Shown: positions 36,955 to 46,525 of the stretch, one piece after another
Layout of the letters: every line of letters starts with the position of its first letter
Numbering within the stretch: position 1 is the stretch's first letter
Assembly: GCF_022179545.1 (NCBI RefSeq)
Contig: NZ_AP025518.1
Span: 6,342,073-6,406,072 of the forward strand
From: Mycolicibacterium fortuitum subsp. fortuitum
GTDB lineage: Bacteria; Actinomycetota; Actinomycetes; Mycobacteriales; Mycobacteriaceae
Reading direction: 5' to 3'
Length of the DNA: 64,000 nt
Notes under the pieces: model-generated
What the model was told of the DNA's origin: nothing
What the model saw: the letters and a program-made list of their open reading frames with translations, nothing else
Databases searched by the model: none
Translations under genes and position numbers: made by a program

Positions 36955-37860
36955 ATGATCGAGTTGACCCGCCGGTGGCGGGTGCTGGCAGCGGGCGCGG
37001 CAGTCGGTGTGGCCGGGGTTGTCGGTTTTACCGGTCAGACCGCCTCGGCCGAGCCTCTTCTTCCGGCTCCCAGCGTCCCGGGCCCGGTAACGGTGACCCA
37101 GACCGTGACGGTCGCACCGGGCGTTTCCCCCGCCGCAGCGCCCGTCGCTCCTGCCGTACCGGCGGCCCCGGGCGTGCCGGCCGTGCCGGCTGCCGTGCCG
37201 GCCGTCGCGACACCGGCGCCGGTCGCCCGGACCATCACCCCCGCCTCTTCGGGCACCCTCGCCGAGTTCTTCAAGAGCAAGGGCGTCAAGATGGAGCCCC
37301 AGGTCAGCCACGACTTCAAGGCGCTGAGCATCGTCCTGCCGATGCCGTCGGGCTGGACCAAAGTGCCCGACCCCAACGTTCCCGACGCCTTCGCGGTGAT
37401 CGCCGATCGCTCCAGCACCGACCTGTACACCCCGAACGCCCAGGTGGTGGTCTACAAGCTCGTCGGCAATTTCGACCCCGTCGAGGCGGCCAGCCACGGT
37501 TTCGTCGACACCCAGCAGTTGCAGAACTGGCGGCCCACCGACATGGCCATGGGTGATTTCAACGGCTTCCCGTCTGCCTTCATCGAAGGTAGCTACCAGT
37601 CCGGCAGCCAGGTGCTCAACACCTCACGCAGGCACATCCTGGCCACCGCCGGCCCGGACCGTTACCTGGTCTCGCTCTCGGTGAACTACTCGGCGGCCAA
37701 CCAGGGTGTTTCCGCGGCTGCCGACGCCGCAGACGCGATCGTGTCCGGGTTCAAGGTCAGTGCGCCCGCCCCGGCTGCTCCCCCGCCGCCAGCTACGCCC
37801 GCACCGGCCGCACCGGCGCCGCAAGCAGGTTTGCCCCAGCTCCTGGGCCTGCAAGGCTGA
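36955..37860 (+). CDS. mtc28: Mtc28-like secreted proline-rich antigen (Rv0040c-like)
   Basis: 301 residues from the ATG at 36955, preceded by GGGAGGAA. The signal peptide has an RRWRVL start and ends near residue 33 (GQTASAEP). A Pro/Ala/Val-rich linker follows (about 35-95). The folded domain (about 100-270) has [21 protein letters not shown] and [11 protein letters not shown], the LpqN/Mtc28 type fold. The tail is Pro/Ala-rich again. It is exported and not lipidated. The function of this family is not settled; it is divergent from leuS as in M. tuberculosis. Confidence 0.88.
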   Translation: MIELTRRWRVLAAGAAVGVAGVVGFTGQTASAEPLLPAPSVPGPVTVTQTVTVAPGVSPAAAPVAPAVPAAPGVPAVPAAVPAVATPAPVARTITPASSGTLAEFFKSKGVKMEPQVSHDFKALSIVLPMPSGWTKVPDPNVPDAFAVIADRSSTDLYTPNAQVVVYKLVGNFDPVEAASHGFVDTQQLQNWRPTDMAMGDFNGFPSAFIEGSYQSGSQVLNTSRRHILATAGPDRYLVSLSVNYSAANQGVSAAADAADAIVSGFKVSAPAPAAPPPPATPAPAAPAPQAGLPQLLGLQG

Positions 37861-37918
37861 CGCACCGGGACCTGCCCCGACCTCGCAATACCGACCGCCG
37901 CCTCGTATTGTGTGGCGC

Positions 37919-38269
37919 ATGCTGATCGCCGCGCTGCTGTGTTTGAGCGCCGCCGTCATCGTCGGTGTGTTCGGGCTGTGGTTGTTGACCCGGCCCCGCA
38001 CCGGTGATCCCGTGCGCTCGGTTCTGAGGGCCGTGGCCCCGACCCAACTGGCCGCCGCGGTCATGCTCGCGGCCGGTGGCGCCGCCGCCCTGGCTGCCGC
38101 CCCGCACACCGGCCTCATGGTCGTCATGGTGTGCATCATCGGAGCGGTCGCCACGGTCGCGGCTGGCTGCTGGCAGAGCGCCAAGGCGGTCGCGGCCGCA
38201 GAAGCCGCCACGGGTTCGGGCGCGGACTGCGCCGGCTCGTGCGCGAGCTGCACGTTGTCTTGTAAGTGA
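37919..38269 (+). CDS. Small membrane protein (Rv0039c-like)
   Basis: 116 residues from the ATG at 37919. Three hydrophobic spans (about 2-22, 40-60 and 65-87) and a Cys-rich C-terminus (GADCAGSCASCTLSCK) with four cysteines in 16 residues, which could bind a metal or be lipid-modified. No known family function. It follows mtc28 and faces the yqgE gene across 14 bases. Confidence 0.75.
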   Translation: MLIAALLCLSAAVIVGVFGLWLLTRPRTGDPVRSVLRAVAPTQLAAAVMLAAGGAAALAAAPHTGLMVVMVCIIGAVATVAAGCWQSAKAVAAAEAATGSGADCAGSCASCTLSCK

Positions 38270-38283
38270 CGAGCAGCGCCGCG

Positions 38284-38889
38284 TCAGTTGCGACTGACGT
38301 CGATCGGGTGCGTGGCCAATAGCGACATCGGCAACGGTTGACGACGCAACACCCGGCCCCACAGGTCGATCCGCGGCTCGATCAACACATCTGACGGCAA
38401 CGCCGAGAGCACGATCCAGTCATCACGTTCGATCTCGCCATCGAGCTGGCCGATGGTCCAGCCGGAGTATCCGGCGAATATCCGCACCCCTTCGATAGCG
38501 GGGGCCAGCGTGTCCGGATCAGCATCCAGATCCACCATCACCACACGCCCCTGCACATGCCGAAGACCCGGAACACCGTCGGCCTGCATGCCGACCCGCA
38601 GCGTCGCCAGGCACAACGCCGAGTCCCGCTTCACCGGCCCGCCGATGAACATCGTCTTGGGCTTGGTGGCGAGCTTGGCCCACTGCGGCAGCACGTTGTA
38701 GACGGCCGTCTCGCTGGGGCGGTTCAGCACCACACCGAGAGTTCCGCCTGCGTTGTGCTCGACGATGTAGATGACGCTGCGCCGGAACGTGGGCTCCAGC
38801 AGATCGGTGTTGGCCAGCAGCAGCGTGCCCGGACGCACCCGATGCGCCGCAGGCGCGATGAAATCCTCCGGGTCTTCTGACTGCGCCAC
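38284..38889 (-). CDS. yqgE: YqgE/AlgH family protein (Rv0038-like, UPF0301)
   Basis: 201 residues from the GTG at 38889 ([18 protein letters not shown]). UPF0301 landmarks: [53 protein letters not shown] and [18 protein letters not shown]. Fold known, function unclear. The frame extends 14 codons further upstream without a ribosome site. It is divergent from the MFS gene. Confidence 0.9.
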   Translation of the reverse strand: MAQSEDPEDFIAPAAHRVRPGTLLLANTDLLEPTFRRSVIYIVEHNAGGTLGVVLNRPSETAVYNVLPQWAKLATKPKTMFIGGPVKRDSALCLATLRVGMQADGVPGLRHVQGRVVMVDLDADPDTLAPAIEGVRIFAGYSGWTIGQLDGEIERDDWIVLSALPSDVLIEPRIDLWGRVLRRQPLPMSLLATHPIDVSRN

Positions 38890-38977
38890 GGTTACATCAT
38901 GGCACCGCGATTGCCAAGACGTGGCGAACAAGCCCGGGCGCGGTCGGATTTCGGCGCAGCTTTGTACTGTTGATCGA

Positions 38978-40279
38978 GTGGTTCAAGCTCACGCACTCCG
39001 TGCCCTGTGGCACTCGCTGCGTGGCATGACCGAATTCCGCCGCCTGCTGGAGTTGCGGGCGGTCAGCCAGTTCGCCGACGGGCTATTTCAGGCCGGGCTC
39101 GCCGGCGCGATCCTGTTCAACCCGGAGCGTCAGGCCGAGCCGTGGCAGATCGCGATGGCGTTCGCGGTGATGTTCCTGCCGTACTCGGTGCTCGGACCGT
39201 TCGCGGGGGCCCTGCTGGACCGGTGGGACCGCCGTCTGGTCCTCATCGGTGCCAACGTCGGACGGCTGCTCGTGGTGGTGGCGGTCGGCGTGCTGCTGTC
39301 GTTCGGAGTCGGCGACGTGCCGATCCTGTGCTGCGCCCTGATCGTCAACGGGTTCACCCGGTTCGTCTCTTCTGGTCTGTCCGCCTCGCTGCCCGATGTG
39401 GTGCCGGCCGACCGCGTGGTGACGATGAACTCCGTGGCCACCGCCATCGGCTCACTGGCGGCGTTCCTCGGCGCCGACTTCATGTTGGTGCCGCGCAAGC
39501 TGTTCGGGGCCGACGACACCGGTGCCTCGGTGGTCATGTTCATGGTGGCGCTGCCGGTGGCGCTGGCACTGTGGCTGTCGGTGCGCTTCGGCCCGCATGT
39601 GCTGGGCCCGCACGAAAGCAAACGCGCCATCCACGGCTCGGTGGCCTACGCCGTGTCCACGGGCTGGGTGCACGGTGCCCGCACGGTGCTAGCCGTGCCG
39701 TCCGTCGCCGGAACCCTGGCCGGACTCGCCGCCCACCGCATGGCGTTCGGCATCAACTCGCTGCTGGTGCTGGTGATCGTGCGGCACACCGACAACCCCG
39801 ACGTGACCGGGCTGGGGCTGGGCAGCGCCGTGCTGTTCATGGCGGCCGGCGGTGTCGGCCAGTTCGCGGCCACGGTGGCCGCCCCCGCGGTGATCGCCCG
39901 GTTCGGCCGCTATGCCACGGCCAACGGCGCCCTCGGCGTGGCGGTGGTAATCCAGCTGGTGGCCATCGGACTGCACGTACCCGTGATGCTGACGTGCGGC
40001 CTGCTGCTCGGCGCGGCCGGGCAGCTGGTGAAACTGTGTGCGGACTCGGCGATGCAGATCGACGTCGACGATGCCCTGCGCGGGCACGTGTTCACCGTGC
40101 AGGACGCGCTGTTCTGGATCTCGTTCGTCACCGCGATCGCACTGGCGGCCACGGTGATCCCCGCCGACGGGCACTCTCCTGCCCTGGTCGCCGCCGGCGC
40201 GGTGGCGTATCTGATCGGGCTGGGCCTGCACGCCACTGTGGCATCCCCGAAGCGGGTGGCCGGGCCGGGTCTAGGCTGA
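38978..40279 (+). CDS. MFS transporter (Rv0037c-like)
   Basis: 433 residues from the GTG at 38978 ([17 protein letters not shown]). About twelve spans. The MFS loop motif appears as [22 protein letters not shown] between spans 2 and 3. The transported compound cannot be told. The next gene starts six bases later, so they are probably one transcript. Confidence 0.88.
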   Translation: MVQAHALRALWHSLRGMTEFRRLLELRAVSQFADGLFQAGLAGAILFNPERQAEPWQIAMAFAVMFLPYSVLGPFAGALLDRWDRRLVLIGANVGRLLVVVAVGVLLSFGVGDVPILCCALIVNGFTRFVSSGLSASLPDVVPADRVVTMNSVATAIGSLAAFLGADFMLVPRKLFGADDTGASVVMFMVALPVALALWLSVRFGPHVLGPHESKRAIHGSVAYAVSTGWVHGARTVLAVPSVAGTLAGLAAHRMAFGINSLLVLVIVRHTDNPDVTGLGLGSAVLFMAAGGVGQFAATVAAPAVIARFGRYATANGALGVAVVIQLVAIGLHVPVMLTCGLLLGAAGQLVKLCADSAMQIDVDDALRGHVFTVQDALFWISFVTAIALAATVIPADGHSPALVAAGAVAYLIGLGLHATVASPKRVAGPGLG

Positions 40280-40284
40280 CCGCC

Positions 40285-41061
40285 ATGGTGAGCGCCGGGC
40301 CGATCGTGGCCGACCTGTCCGCCGAGAGCGATGAACTCGACGCCCTCGTGGCCGATCTGCCGCCCGAACGCTGGGCCACCGCCACCCCCGCCGAAGGCTG
40401 GACCATCGCCCATCAGATCGCCCACCTGTTGTGGACCGATCGGGTGTCGGTCATCGCGATCACCGACCAGGACGGCTTCGACGCCGTGCTGGCCGAGGCG
40501 ATGAAGAACCCGACCGGGTTCGTCGACGCCGCGGCCGAAGAACTCGCGCTGACGCCACCGGAGCAGTTACTGGCAGACTGGCGCGAGACCCGCACGAAGC
40601 TGCACACCGAACTGGCGAACGTGGCCGAGGGCCGCAAGCTGCCGTGGTTCGGCCCGCCGATGAGCGCCACCTCGATGGCTACCGCCCGCATGATGGAGAC
40701 CTGGGCGCACGGCCTGGACGTGGCAGACGCGCTCGGGGTGCGTCGGCCCGCCACCGCGCGGCTGCGCTCCATTGCCCATATAGGCGTTCGCACAAGGGAT
40801 TTCGCGTTCTCTGTGCACGGGCTGACCCCGCCGGCCGAGCCGTTCCGGGTGGAGCTCACCGCACCCGATGGCTCGCTGTGGGAGTGGGGCCCGACAGACG
40901 CGACTCAACGCGTGACGGGTTCTGCCGAAGACTTCTGCATGCTGGTCACCCAGCGGCGGGCTCCCGCCGAACTGGACGTGACCGCCGACGGCGACGATGC
41001 CGCCAAGTGGTTGACGATCGCGCAGGCCTTCGCCGGGCCTCCGGGCGCCGGGCGGGGCTGA
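40285..41061 (+). CDS. TIGR03084-type mycothiol-dependent isomerase-family protein (Rv0036c-like)
   Basis: 258 residues. The DinB-like helical bundle carries [43 protein letters not shown] and the final PxLWxWGP-like [14 protein letters not shown], with the His triad that binds metal in mycothiol-dependent maleylpyruvate isomerases. The reaction here is unknown. It follows the MFS gene by six bases. This is the point where the conserved order of one origin flank joins the other. Confidence 0.85.
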   Translation: MVSAGPIVADLSAESDELDALVADLPPERWATATPAEGWTIAHQIAHLLWTDRVSVIAITDQDGFDAVLAEAMKNPTGFVDAAAEELALTPPEQLLADWRETRTKLHTELANVAEGRKLPWFGPPMSATSMATARMMETWAHGLDVADALGVRRPATARLRSIAHIGVRTRDFAFSVHGLTPPAEPFRVELTAPDGSLWEWGPTDATQRVTGSAEDFCMLVTQRRAPAELDVTADGDDAAKWLTIAQAFAGPPGAGRG

Positions 41062-41141
41062 GCGGCGGACGGACGATATTCGATTCTGCGCTCGGGGCGC
41101 GGAAGTTCGAGTAGACGGCGCCCTCACCGCAGAGTCGGCGC

Positions 41142-41633
41142 TCAGGACACCGAATCGGCGCGGCCATCGCCATCGGTGTCGGCCAGTTTGAGATCCCAAC
41201 GCCCGTCCCCGTCGGTGTCGACGTACGCCAGGCCTGGACCGAGCACCCGGTCCGCCAAGCCGTTCCCGTCGGAATCGAGAAGCCGGTCGTCGGCGGCGCC
41301 GTCACCGTCGAAATCGACCAGCGGCCCACCCGTCTGTTCGACCCCGTCCAATCCGAACCAGCGCACCTGTCCGGACCGGTCCACCCTCACCGCCCAGGTG
41401 CCCGAACCGTCGTCGGAGAAGTAACTTTCGGCCTGTCCGTCGTCGTCCGTATCGAGCACCGCGCGCTCTGCGATCCCGTCACCGTCGAAATCGGCCATCA
41501 CATCGTCGATGCGGCCGTCCCCGTCGACATCGAGCCCGAGCCCGTCGAGGGTGCCGTCACCGTCCACGTCCACATCGGGTACGCCGGTGAAGATGGTCGC
41601 GGTCCCGTCGGGCTCACCGAGGCAGTAGTCCAT
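41142..41633 (-). CDS. Calcium-binding-repeat protein, unknown function
   Basis: 163 residues, acidic, without an obvious signal peptide. It contains at least eight DxDGDGxxD-type loops (DVDVDGDGTLDGLGL, DFDGDGIAERAVL, DTDDDGQAES, DSDGNGLADRVL, DTDGDGRWDLKL and DTDGDGRADSVS), like dockerin, thrombospondin-3 or EF-hand-type calcium sites. A central WAVRVDRSGQVRWFGLDG breaks the series. It may belong to an actinobacterial DUF6802-like family, but I am not certain. The gene ends the minus-strand group with pcnA, whose stop is 18 bases before its start. Confidence 0.7.
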   Translation of the reverse strand: MDYCLGEPDGTATIFTGVPDVDVDGDGTLDGLGLDVDGDGRIDDVMADFDGDGIAERAVLDTDDDGQAESYFSDDGSGTWAVRVDRSGQVRWFGLDGVEQTGGPLVDFDGDGAADDRLLDSDGNGLADRVLGPGLAYVDTDGDGRWDLKLADTDGDGRADSVS

Positions 41634-41651
41634 GACTGATCAGACGCACGA

Positions 41652-43121
41652 TCAGCCCCTCGCGTTCCACCATTTCAGCAATTCGTCGACCGCCTGCTCG
41701 CGGGACAGCGGCCCGTGGTCGAGCCGCAGTTCCTTGAGGTATTTCCACGCCTCGCCGACCTGCGGGCCCGCCGGGATACCGAGGATCTCCATGATCTCGT
41801 TGCCGTCGAGGTCCGGCCGGACCCGCTGCAGATCCTCCTTGGCAGCCAGCTCGGCGATCCGGTTCTCCAGATCGTCGTAGTTGGCCTGCAGCCGGGCGGC
41901 CCGGCGCTTGTTGCGGGTGGTGCAGTCGGCACGCACCAGCTTGTGCAGCCGGCCGAGCAGCGGACCGGCGTCGGTGACGTAACGCCGCACCGCCGAATCG
42001 GTCCACTTGCCGGTGCCCCGCTCATCGGCGTAGCCGTGGAACCGCAGGTGCAGGTACACCAGCTGTGACACGTCGTCGACCATCTGCTTGGAGTACTTGA
42101 GCGCGCGCATCCGCTTGCGGGTCATCTTGGCGCCGACCACCTCGTGGTGGTGAAAGCTCACCCCACCATCGGATTCGTGCTTGCGGGTGGCGGGCTTGCC
42201 GATGTCGTGTAGCAGTGCCGCCCAACGCAATACGAGATCGGGGCCGTCGTCCTCGAGATCGACCGCCTGACGGAGGACCGTCAGCGAATGCCAGTACACA
42301 TCCTTGTGCTGGTGGTGTTCATCGATGGCCATCCGCATCTCGCCGACCTCCGGCAACACCACTTCGCCCAGCCCGGTCTGCACCATCAGATCGACCCCGG
42401 CCACCGGGTCGACGCCCAGCAGCAGCTTGTCCAGTTCTGCGGCGACACGCTCGACGGTGATGCGCTCCAGCTGCGGGGCCATTTCCAGCAGTGCCTCGAG
42501 CACCCGCGGCGCCACCGAGAAGCCGAGCTGCGAAACGAACCTGGCCGCGCGCAGCATCCGCAGCGGATCGTCGCCGAAGGACACCTCGGGCGCCGAGGGC
42601 GTGTCGAGCACCTTGGCCTGTACGGCCGCCAAACCGCCCAGAGGATCATGGAATTCGGCGGGGCCGTCGGCGGTGATACGTACCGCCATGGCGTTGACGG
42701 TGAAGTCCCGGCGCACCAGGTCATCACCGAGGTTGTCGCCGAACTCCACGGTCGGATTCCGGGACACCTGGTCATAGCTGTCCGCCCGGAACGTGGTGAT
42801 CTCGAGGCGGTGCTCGATGCCGCCCACCCGCTTGCCCACACCGATGGTGCCGAACTCGATGCCGGTCTCCCACAGCGCGTCGGCCCACGGGCGCAGAATC
42901 TTCAGCATCTGCTCCGGGCGGGCGTCGGTGGTGAAATCCAGATCGCTGTGCTCGGTCAACCGGCCCAGCAGCGCGTCGCGCACACTGCCGCCGACCAGAT
43001 ACAGCTCGTGGCCCGCTGCAGCGAACACCGCGCCGAGCGCGCGCAGCACCTCGGCGCGGTGGTTCAGCGCGACCCATGCGCCGGCCAGCAATTCGGCATC
43101 AGTAACAACAGCGTCGGACAC
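41652..43121 (-). CDS. pcnA: CCA-adding/poly(A) polymerase-family nucleotidyltransferase with HD domain
   Basis: 489 residues from the GTG at 43121 (MSDAVVTDAELLAGAWV). The nucleotidyltransferase head has LVGGSVRDALLG and DLDFTTDARPEQ; the neck follows (RNPTVEFGDNLGDDLVRRDFTVNAMA, FGDDPLRMLRAARF). An HD hydrolase domain is inserted near residue 270 (LLHDIGKPATRK, later HHHEVVGAKM). In mycobacteria the single such enzyme adds CCA to tRNAs, despite its pcnA name. It is divergent from mutT4. Confidence 0.95.
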   Translation of the reverse strand: MSDAVVTDAELLAGAWVALNHRAEVLRALGAVFAAAGHELYLVGGSVRDALLGRLTEHSDLDFTTDARPEQMLKILRPWADALWETGIEFGTIGVGKRVGGIEHRLEITTFRADSYDQVSRNPTVEFGDNLGDDLVRRDFTVNAMAVRITADGPAEFHDPLGGLAAVQAKVLDTPSAPEVSFGDDPLRMLRAARFVSQLGFSVAPRVLEALLEMAPQLERITVERVAAELDKLLLGVDPVAGVDLMVQTGLGEVVLPEVGEMRMAIDEHHQHKDVYWHSLTVLRQAVDLEDDGPDLVLRWAALLHDIGKPATRKHESDGGVSFHHHEVVGAKMTRKRMRALKYSKQMVDDVSQLVYLHLRFHGYADERGTGKWTDSAVRRYVTDAGPLLGRLHKLVRADCTTRNKRRAARLQANYDDLENRIAELAAKEDLQRVRPDLDGNEIMEILGIPAGPQVGEAWKYLKELRLDHGPLSREQAVDELLKWWNARG

Positions 43122-43205
43122 GTTCGATGAGCCTAATGCTCCCGGTGTGGTCACAACCGGCGAGTGCGGCAGGAGGCCAACCCCATGGCAGCTACTATCG
43201 CTTGG

Positions 43206-44018
43206 GTGTCGGACGGCGAACAGGCCAAACCACGACGGCGCCGCAGTCGGCGTCGTGGCCGTCGTCGTGCACAGAGGGCGGCGGGGCCACCGACCGGTGA
43301 TCAGGGCAAAGATGCCGGCAACCACACCGACACCGGCGAGGCCGGGCTCGCCGCAGCCGATACCGCTCCGACCCCGCGTGACCAGTCCAAGCAACACAAA
43401 TCACGCCCGCGGCGGCCACCGGAGCGGCTGCGGACCGTTCACGAGACCTCGGCAGGCGGTCTGGTCATCGACGGCATCGACGGGCCCAAGGACACCCAGG
43501 TGGCGGCCTTGATCGGCCGGGTCGACCGCAGGGGCCGCATGCTGTGGTCCCTGCCCAAAGGACACATCGAACTGGGCGAGACGGCCGAACAGACCGCGAT
43601 CCGCGAGGTCGCCGAGGAGACCGGGATCCGCGGCGACGTACTGGCCGCCCTCGGCAGCATCGACTACTGGTTCGTCACCGAGGGACGCCGGGTGCACAAG
43701 ACCGTGCATCACTACCTGATGCGCTTCCAGGGCGGCGAACTCTCCGACGACGACGTCGAGGTGACCGAGGTCGCCTGGGTCCCGCTGCGGGACCTGGCGT
43801 CCCGGCTGGCCTACGCCGACGAGCGCAAGCTCGCCGAGGTGGCCGGAGAACTCATCGACAAGCTGCACACCGACGGGCCGGGTGCCCTGCCCCCGCTGCC
43901 CCGCAGCGCGCCCCGGCGGCGCCCCCAGACGCACTCGCACGCCCGTAACCACCGCCGCGACGAATCCGCACAACCCCAGCCCCGCCGGCGCACGAACGGA
44001 TGCGGACAGGGGCCGTGA
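43206..44018 (+). CDS. mutT4: Nudix hydrolase MutT4
   Basis: 270 residues from the GTG at 43206 ([21 protein letters not shown]), matching the M. tuberculosis start. The head is Arg-rich and disordered. The Nudix box reads [23 protein letters not shown] (near residue 118), complete. The C-terminus is basic and Pro-rich. It hydrolyses damaged or signalling nucleotides. Longer starts at 43164 and 43185 are possible. Its 3' end overlaps the next gene by 19 bases, so it heads the mutT4-DUF6049-murJ-sigM group. Confidence 0.93.
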   Translation: MSDGEQAKPRRRRSRRRGRRRAQRAAGPPTGDQGKDAGNHTDTGEAGLAAADTAPTPRDQSKQHKSRPRRPPERLRTVHETSAGGLVIDGIDGPKDTQVAALIGRVDRRGRMLWSLPKGHIELGETAEQTAIREVAEETGIRGDVLAALGSIDYWFVTEGRRVHKTVHHYLMRFQGGELSDDDVEVTEVAWVPLRDLASRLAYADERKLAEVAGELIDKLHTDGPGALPPLPRSAPRRRPQTHSHARNHRRDESAQPQPRRRTNGCGQGP

Positions 44019-46525
44019 CCGCCGCCCCGGCGGTGCGCCGAGGGTTCTCCCTCCTGGCGCACACAGTGGTGCTTGTGGCGGTGTTGTTGCTGTTCTCGGT
44101 GTGGTCCACCGCCGCGCTGCCGGTGCTGCTGCCGCCCGCGGCCGCGAGCGAACCCGGGGCGCTGCCGTTCCTCCAGATCCGCATCGACCGCGTCACCCCC
44201 AACGTCGTCACCACCACCAGCGAATCGGTGCTGACCGTCACCGGGGCCGTGCTCAATGTCGGTGACCGCCCGGTACGGGACGTGGACATCCGCATGGAAC
44301 ATGCGCAGGCCGTGACCTCCTCGAGTCAGTTGCGTACCGATCTCACCGGGGACGTCGACCGGTTCGAGCCCGTGGCCGACTTCGTCACCGTCGCACCCGA
44401 GATGGAGCGCGGACAATCCGTGGGCTTCACGCTGTCCTATCCGCTTCGCTCCGAAGGCCCGGGGTCGCTGCACATCACGCAGCCGGGCGTGTACCCCGTG
44501 CTGATCAACGTCAACGGCACACCGGATTACGGTGCCCCGGCCAAACTCGACGATGCCCGCTTCCTGCTGCCGGTTCTCGGGGTGCCACCCGACCGGCCCG
44601 AGGGCAACTCCTCCGACTCGATGTCGGCGGCCGACACCCTGAACTCGGTCGTGCCGCCGGACACCTCGCAGCCGGTCCGGATGACCATGCTGTGGCCCCT
44701 GGCCGACCGGCCCAGGCTGGCGCCGGGCGCCCCCGGCGGCACCACACCCGTGCGGTTGGTCGACGACAGCCTCGCGGCCTCCCTGGCGCCCGGCGGGCGG
44801 CTCGACACCCTGCTGTCGGCGGCGGACTTCGCCACCGGCCCCACCGTCGACTCCGGTGGCCAACTGCGCGCCACCCTCTGCCTCGCCGTCGACCCCGACC
44901 TGCTGGTCACGGTCAACGCCATGACCGGGGGCTACGTCGTCAACGACGGACCCGACACCGGAGCCAACACCCCCACCCGGCCGGGCACCGGCCAGGAAGC
45001 CGCGGTCAACTGGCTGAACCGGCTACGCGGACTGGCCGCGCGGCTGTGCGTCGCGCCGACGAACTATGCGCAGGCCGACCTGACCGCGCTGCAGAAAGTC
45101 GGCGATCCAGGGCTGAGTGCGATCGCCACCAACGGCGCCGGTGACATCGTCGATCAGATCCTCGGTGTCACCTCGGTCCGCGGCGCCAGCATCCTCGGCG
45201 ACGGTCCGCTCACCCGTCCGGCACTGGACCTGCTCGCTGCCCAGGGCCAGACGGTCGCCATCTCCGCCACCCAGATCGCCGCGCAGGATTCGGTGACCGG
45301 AGCCCCCGAGACCGCCGATGTCACGCCGCTGCGCTACCGGCCCGAGGTCGTCGCCGCCGGGTTCGACCCGGCGGTGGGTGCCGCCCTGGCCGGTGCGGGC
45401 ACCGATCCGGTGGCCCCGTCCTATCTCGACCCGTCCCTGGAGATCCCGGTCCGCCACGACTCGCAGACCGCCCGGCGCCAGGATGCGCTGGGAGCGCTGC
45501 TGTGGCGCGGGCTCACTCCCACCGAGGAGCCCCGCACCCAGATCCTGATGCCGCCGCTGGTGTGGTCGCTGGACGCCGACGACGCCCAGGCCATCCTGAC
45601 TGCGGTCGCCACCACGATCCATGCCGGGCTGGCAGAGCCGCGGCCGCTGTCCGCGGTGATCGCCGAGAGCAATGCGGTGCCGCCCGAACCGCTGCAACCC
45701 CCGCCACCGGACTCGCTCGGCAACCCGCACAGCAGCATCGACGACGGCATCAACAGCGGCATCACCGCCGTGATCAGCCGGCTCTGGGGCCTGACCGCCG
45801 CGCTGACCACCGATGAGCGCACCGGGCTGACCGGCATGCAGTACACCGCCCCGCTGCGGGAGGACATGCTGCGGGCGCTCAGTCAGTCCGTACCGCCGGA
45901 GGCCCGCGAAGGGCTGGCCGAGCAGCGCCTGCAGGCCGTCAGCCGCAGCGTGAACGACATGTTCGGTGCGGTGACGATCGTCAACCCCGGCGGGGCGTAC
46001 ACGCTGGCCACCGAGCGCAGCCCGCTGCCGCTGGCGTTGCGGAACGACCTTCCGGTGCCGATCCGGGTGCGGCTGCATGTCGACGCGCCGCCCGGCATGA
46101 CCGTCACCGACATGGGCGAGATCGAGTTGCCGCCGGGCTATCTCCCGCTGCGGGTACCGATCGAGGTGCACTTCACCCAGCGGGTCGCCGTCGACGTCAA
46201 CCTGCAGACCACCGACGGCCTGACCCTCGGCGAGCCCGTCCGGTTGTCGGTGCATTCCAACGCCTACGGCAAGGTGCTGTTCTTCATCACCCTGTCGGCC
46301 GGAGCCGTGCTGGTGGCACTGGCCGGCCGCCGCTTGTGGCACCGCTTCCGCGGCCAGCCCGACCGTGCCGATCTGATCCCGCCCGGCGAACACCCGGATC
46401 CGCTCGACGTCGCCCTGGCGTTCAACAATGACGTCGGCAATGACGTCGGCACCGACACCCGCACCGACGATGCGCCCCACACTCCACCTCCACCGGCGCC
46501 TGCCACGAGTCCGGACCGGCCCTGA
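44000..46525 (+). CDS. DUF6049 membrane-anchored envelope protein (Rv3909-like)
   Basis: 841 residues. N-terminal span or signal near 20-40 ([18 protein letters not shown]), a long extracytoplasmic region, and a second span near 753-773 ([18 protein letters not shown]) with a short acidic cytoplasmic tail. The outer region begins with a beta-sandwich-like part ([22 protein letters not shown]) and has a later Ig-like part ([16 protein letters not shown]). No catalytic residues are recognised. It overlaps murJ by one base (the final A of TGA is the A of ATG), and the pairing with murJ is conserved, so a role in lipid II flipping or its control is inferred. Confidence 0.85.
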   Translation: MRTGAVTAAPAVRRGFSLLAHTVVLVAVLLLFSVWSTAALPVLLPPAAASEPGALPFLQIRIDRVTPNVVTTTSESVLTVTGAVLNVGDRPVRDVDIRMEHAQAVTSSSQLRTDLTGDVDRFEPVADFVTVAPEMERGQSVGFTLSYPLRSEGPGSLHITQPGVYPVLINVNGTPDYGAPAKLDDARFLLPVLGVPPDRPEGNSSDSMSAADTLNSVVPPDTSQPVRMTMLWPLADRPRLAPGAPGGTTPVRLVDDSLAASLAPGGRLDTLLSAADFATGPTVDSGGQLRATLCLAVDPDLLVTVNAMTGGYVVNDGPDTGANTPTRPGTGQEAAVNWLNRLRGLAARLCVAPTNYAQADLTALQKVGDPGLSAIATNGAGDIVDQILGVTSVRGASILGDGPLTRPALDLLAAQGQTVAISATQIAAQDSVTGAPETADVTPLRYRPEVVAAGFDPAVGAALAGAGTDPVAPSYLDPSLEIPVRHDSQTARRQDALGALLWRGLTPTEEPRTQILMPPLVWSLDADDAQAILTAVATTIHAGLAEPRPLSAVIAESNAVPPEPLQPPPPDSLGNPHSSIDDGINSGITAVISRLWGLTAALTTDERTGLTGMQYTAPLREDMLRALSQSVPPEAREGLAEQRLQAVSRSVNDMFGAVTIVNPGGAYTLATERSPLPLALRNDLPVPIRVRLHVDAPPGMTVTDMGEIELPPGYLPLRVPIEVHFTQRVAVDVNLQTTDGLTLGEPVRLSVHSNAYGKVLFFITLSAGAVLVALAGRRLWHRFRGQPDRADLIPPGEHPDPLDVALAFNNDVGNDVGTDTRTDDAPHTPPPPAPATSPDRP

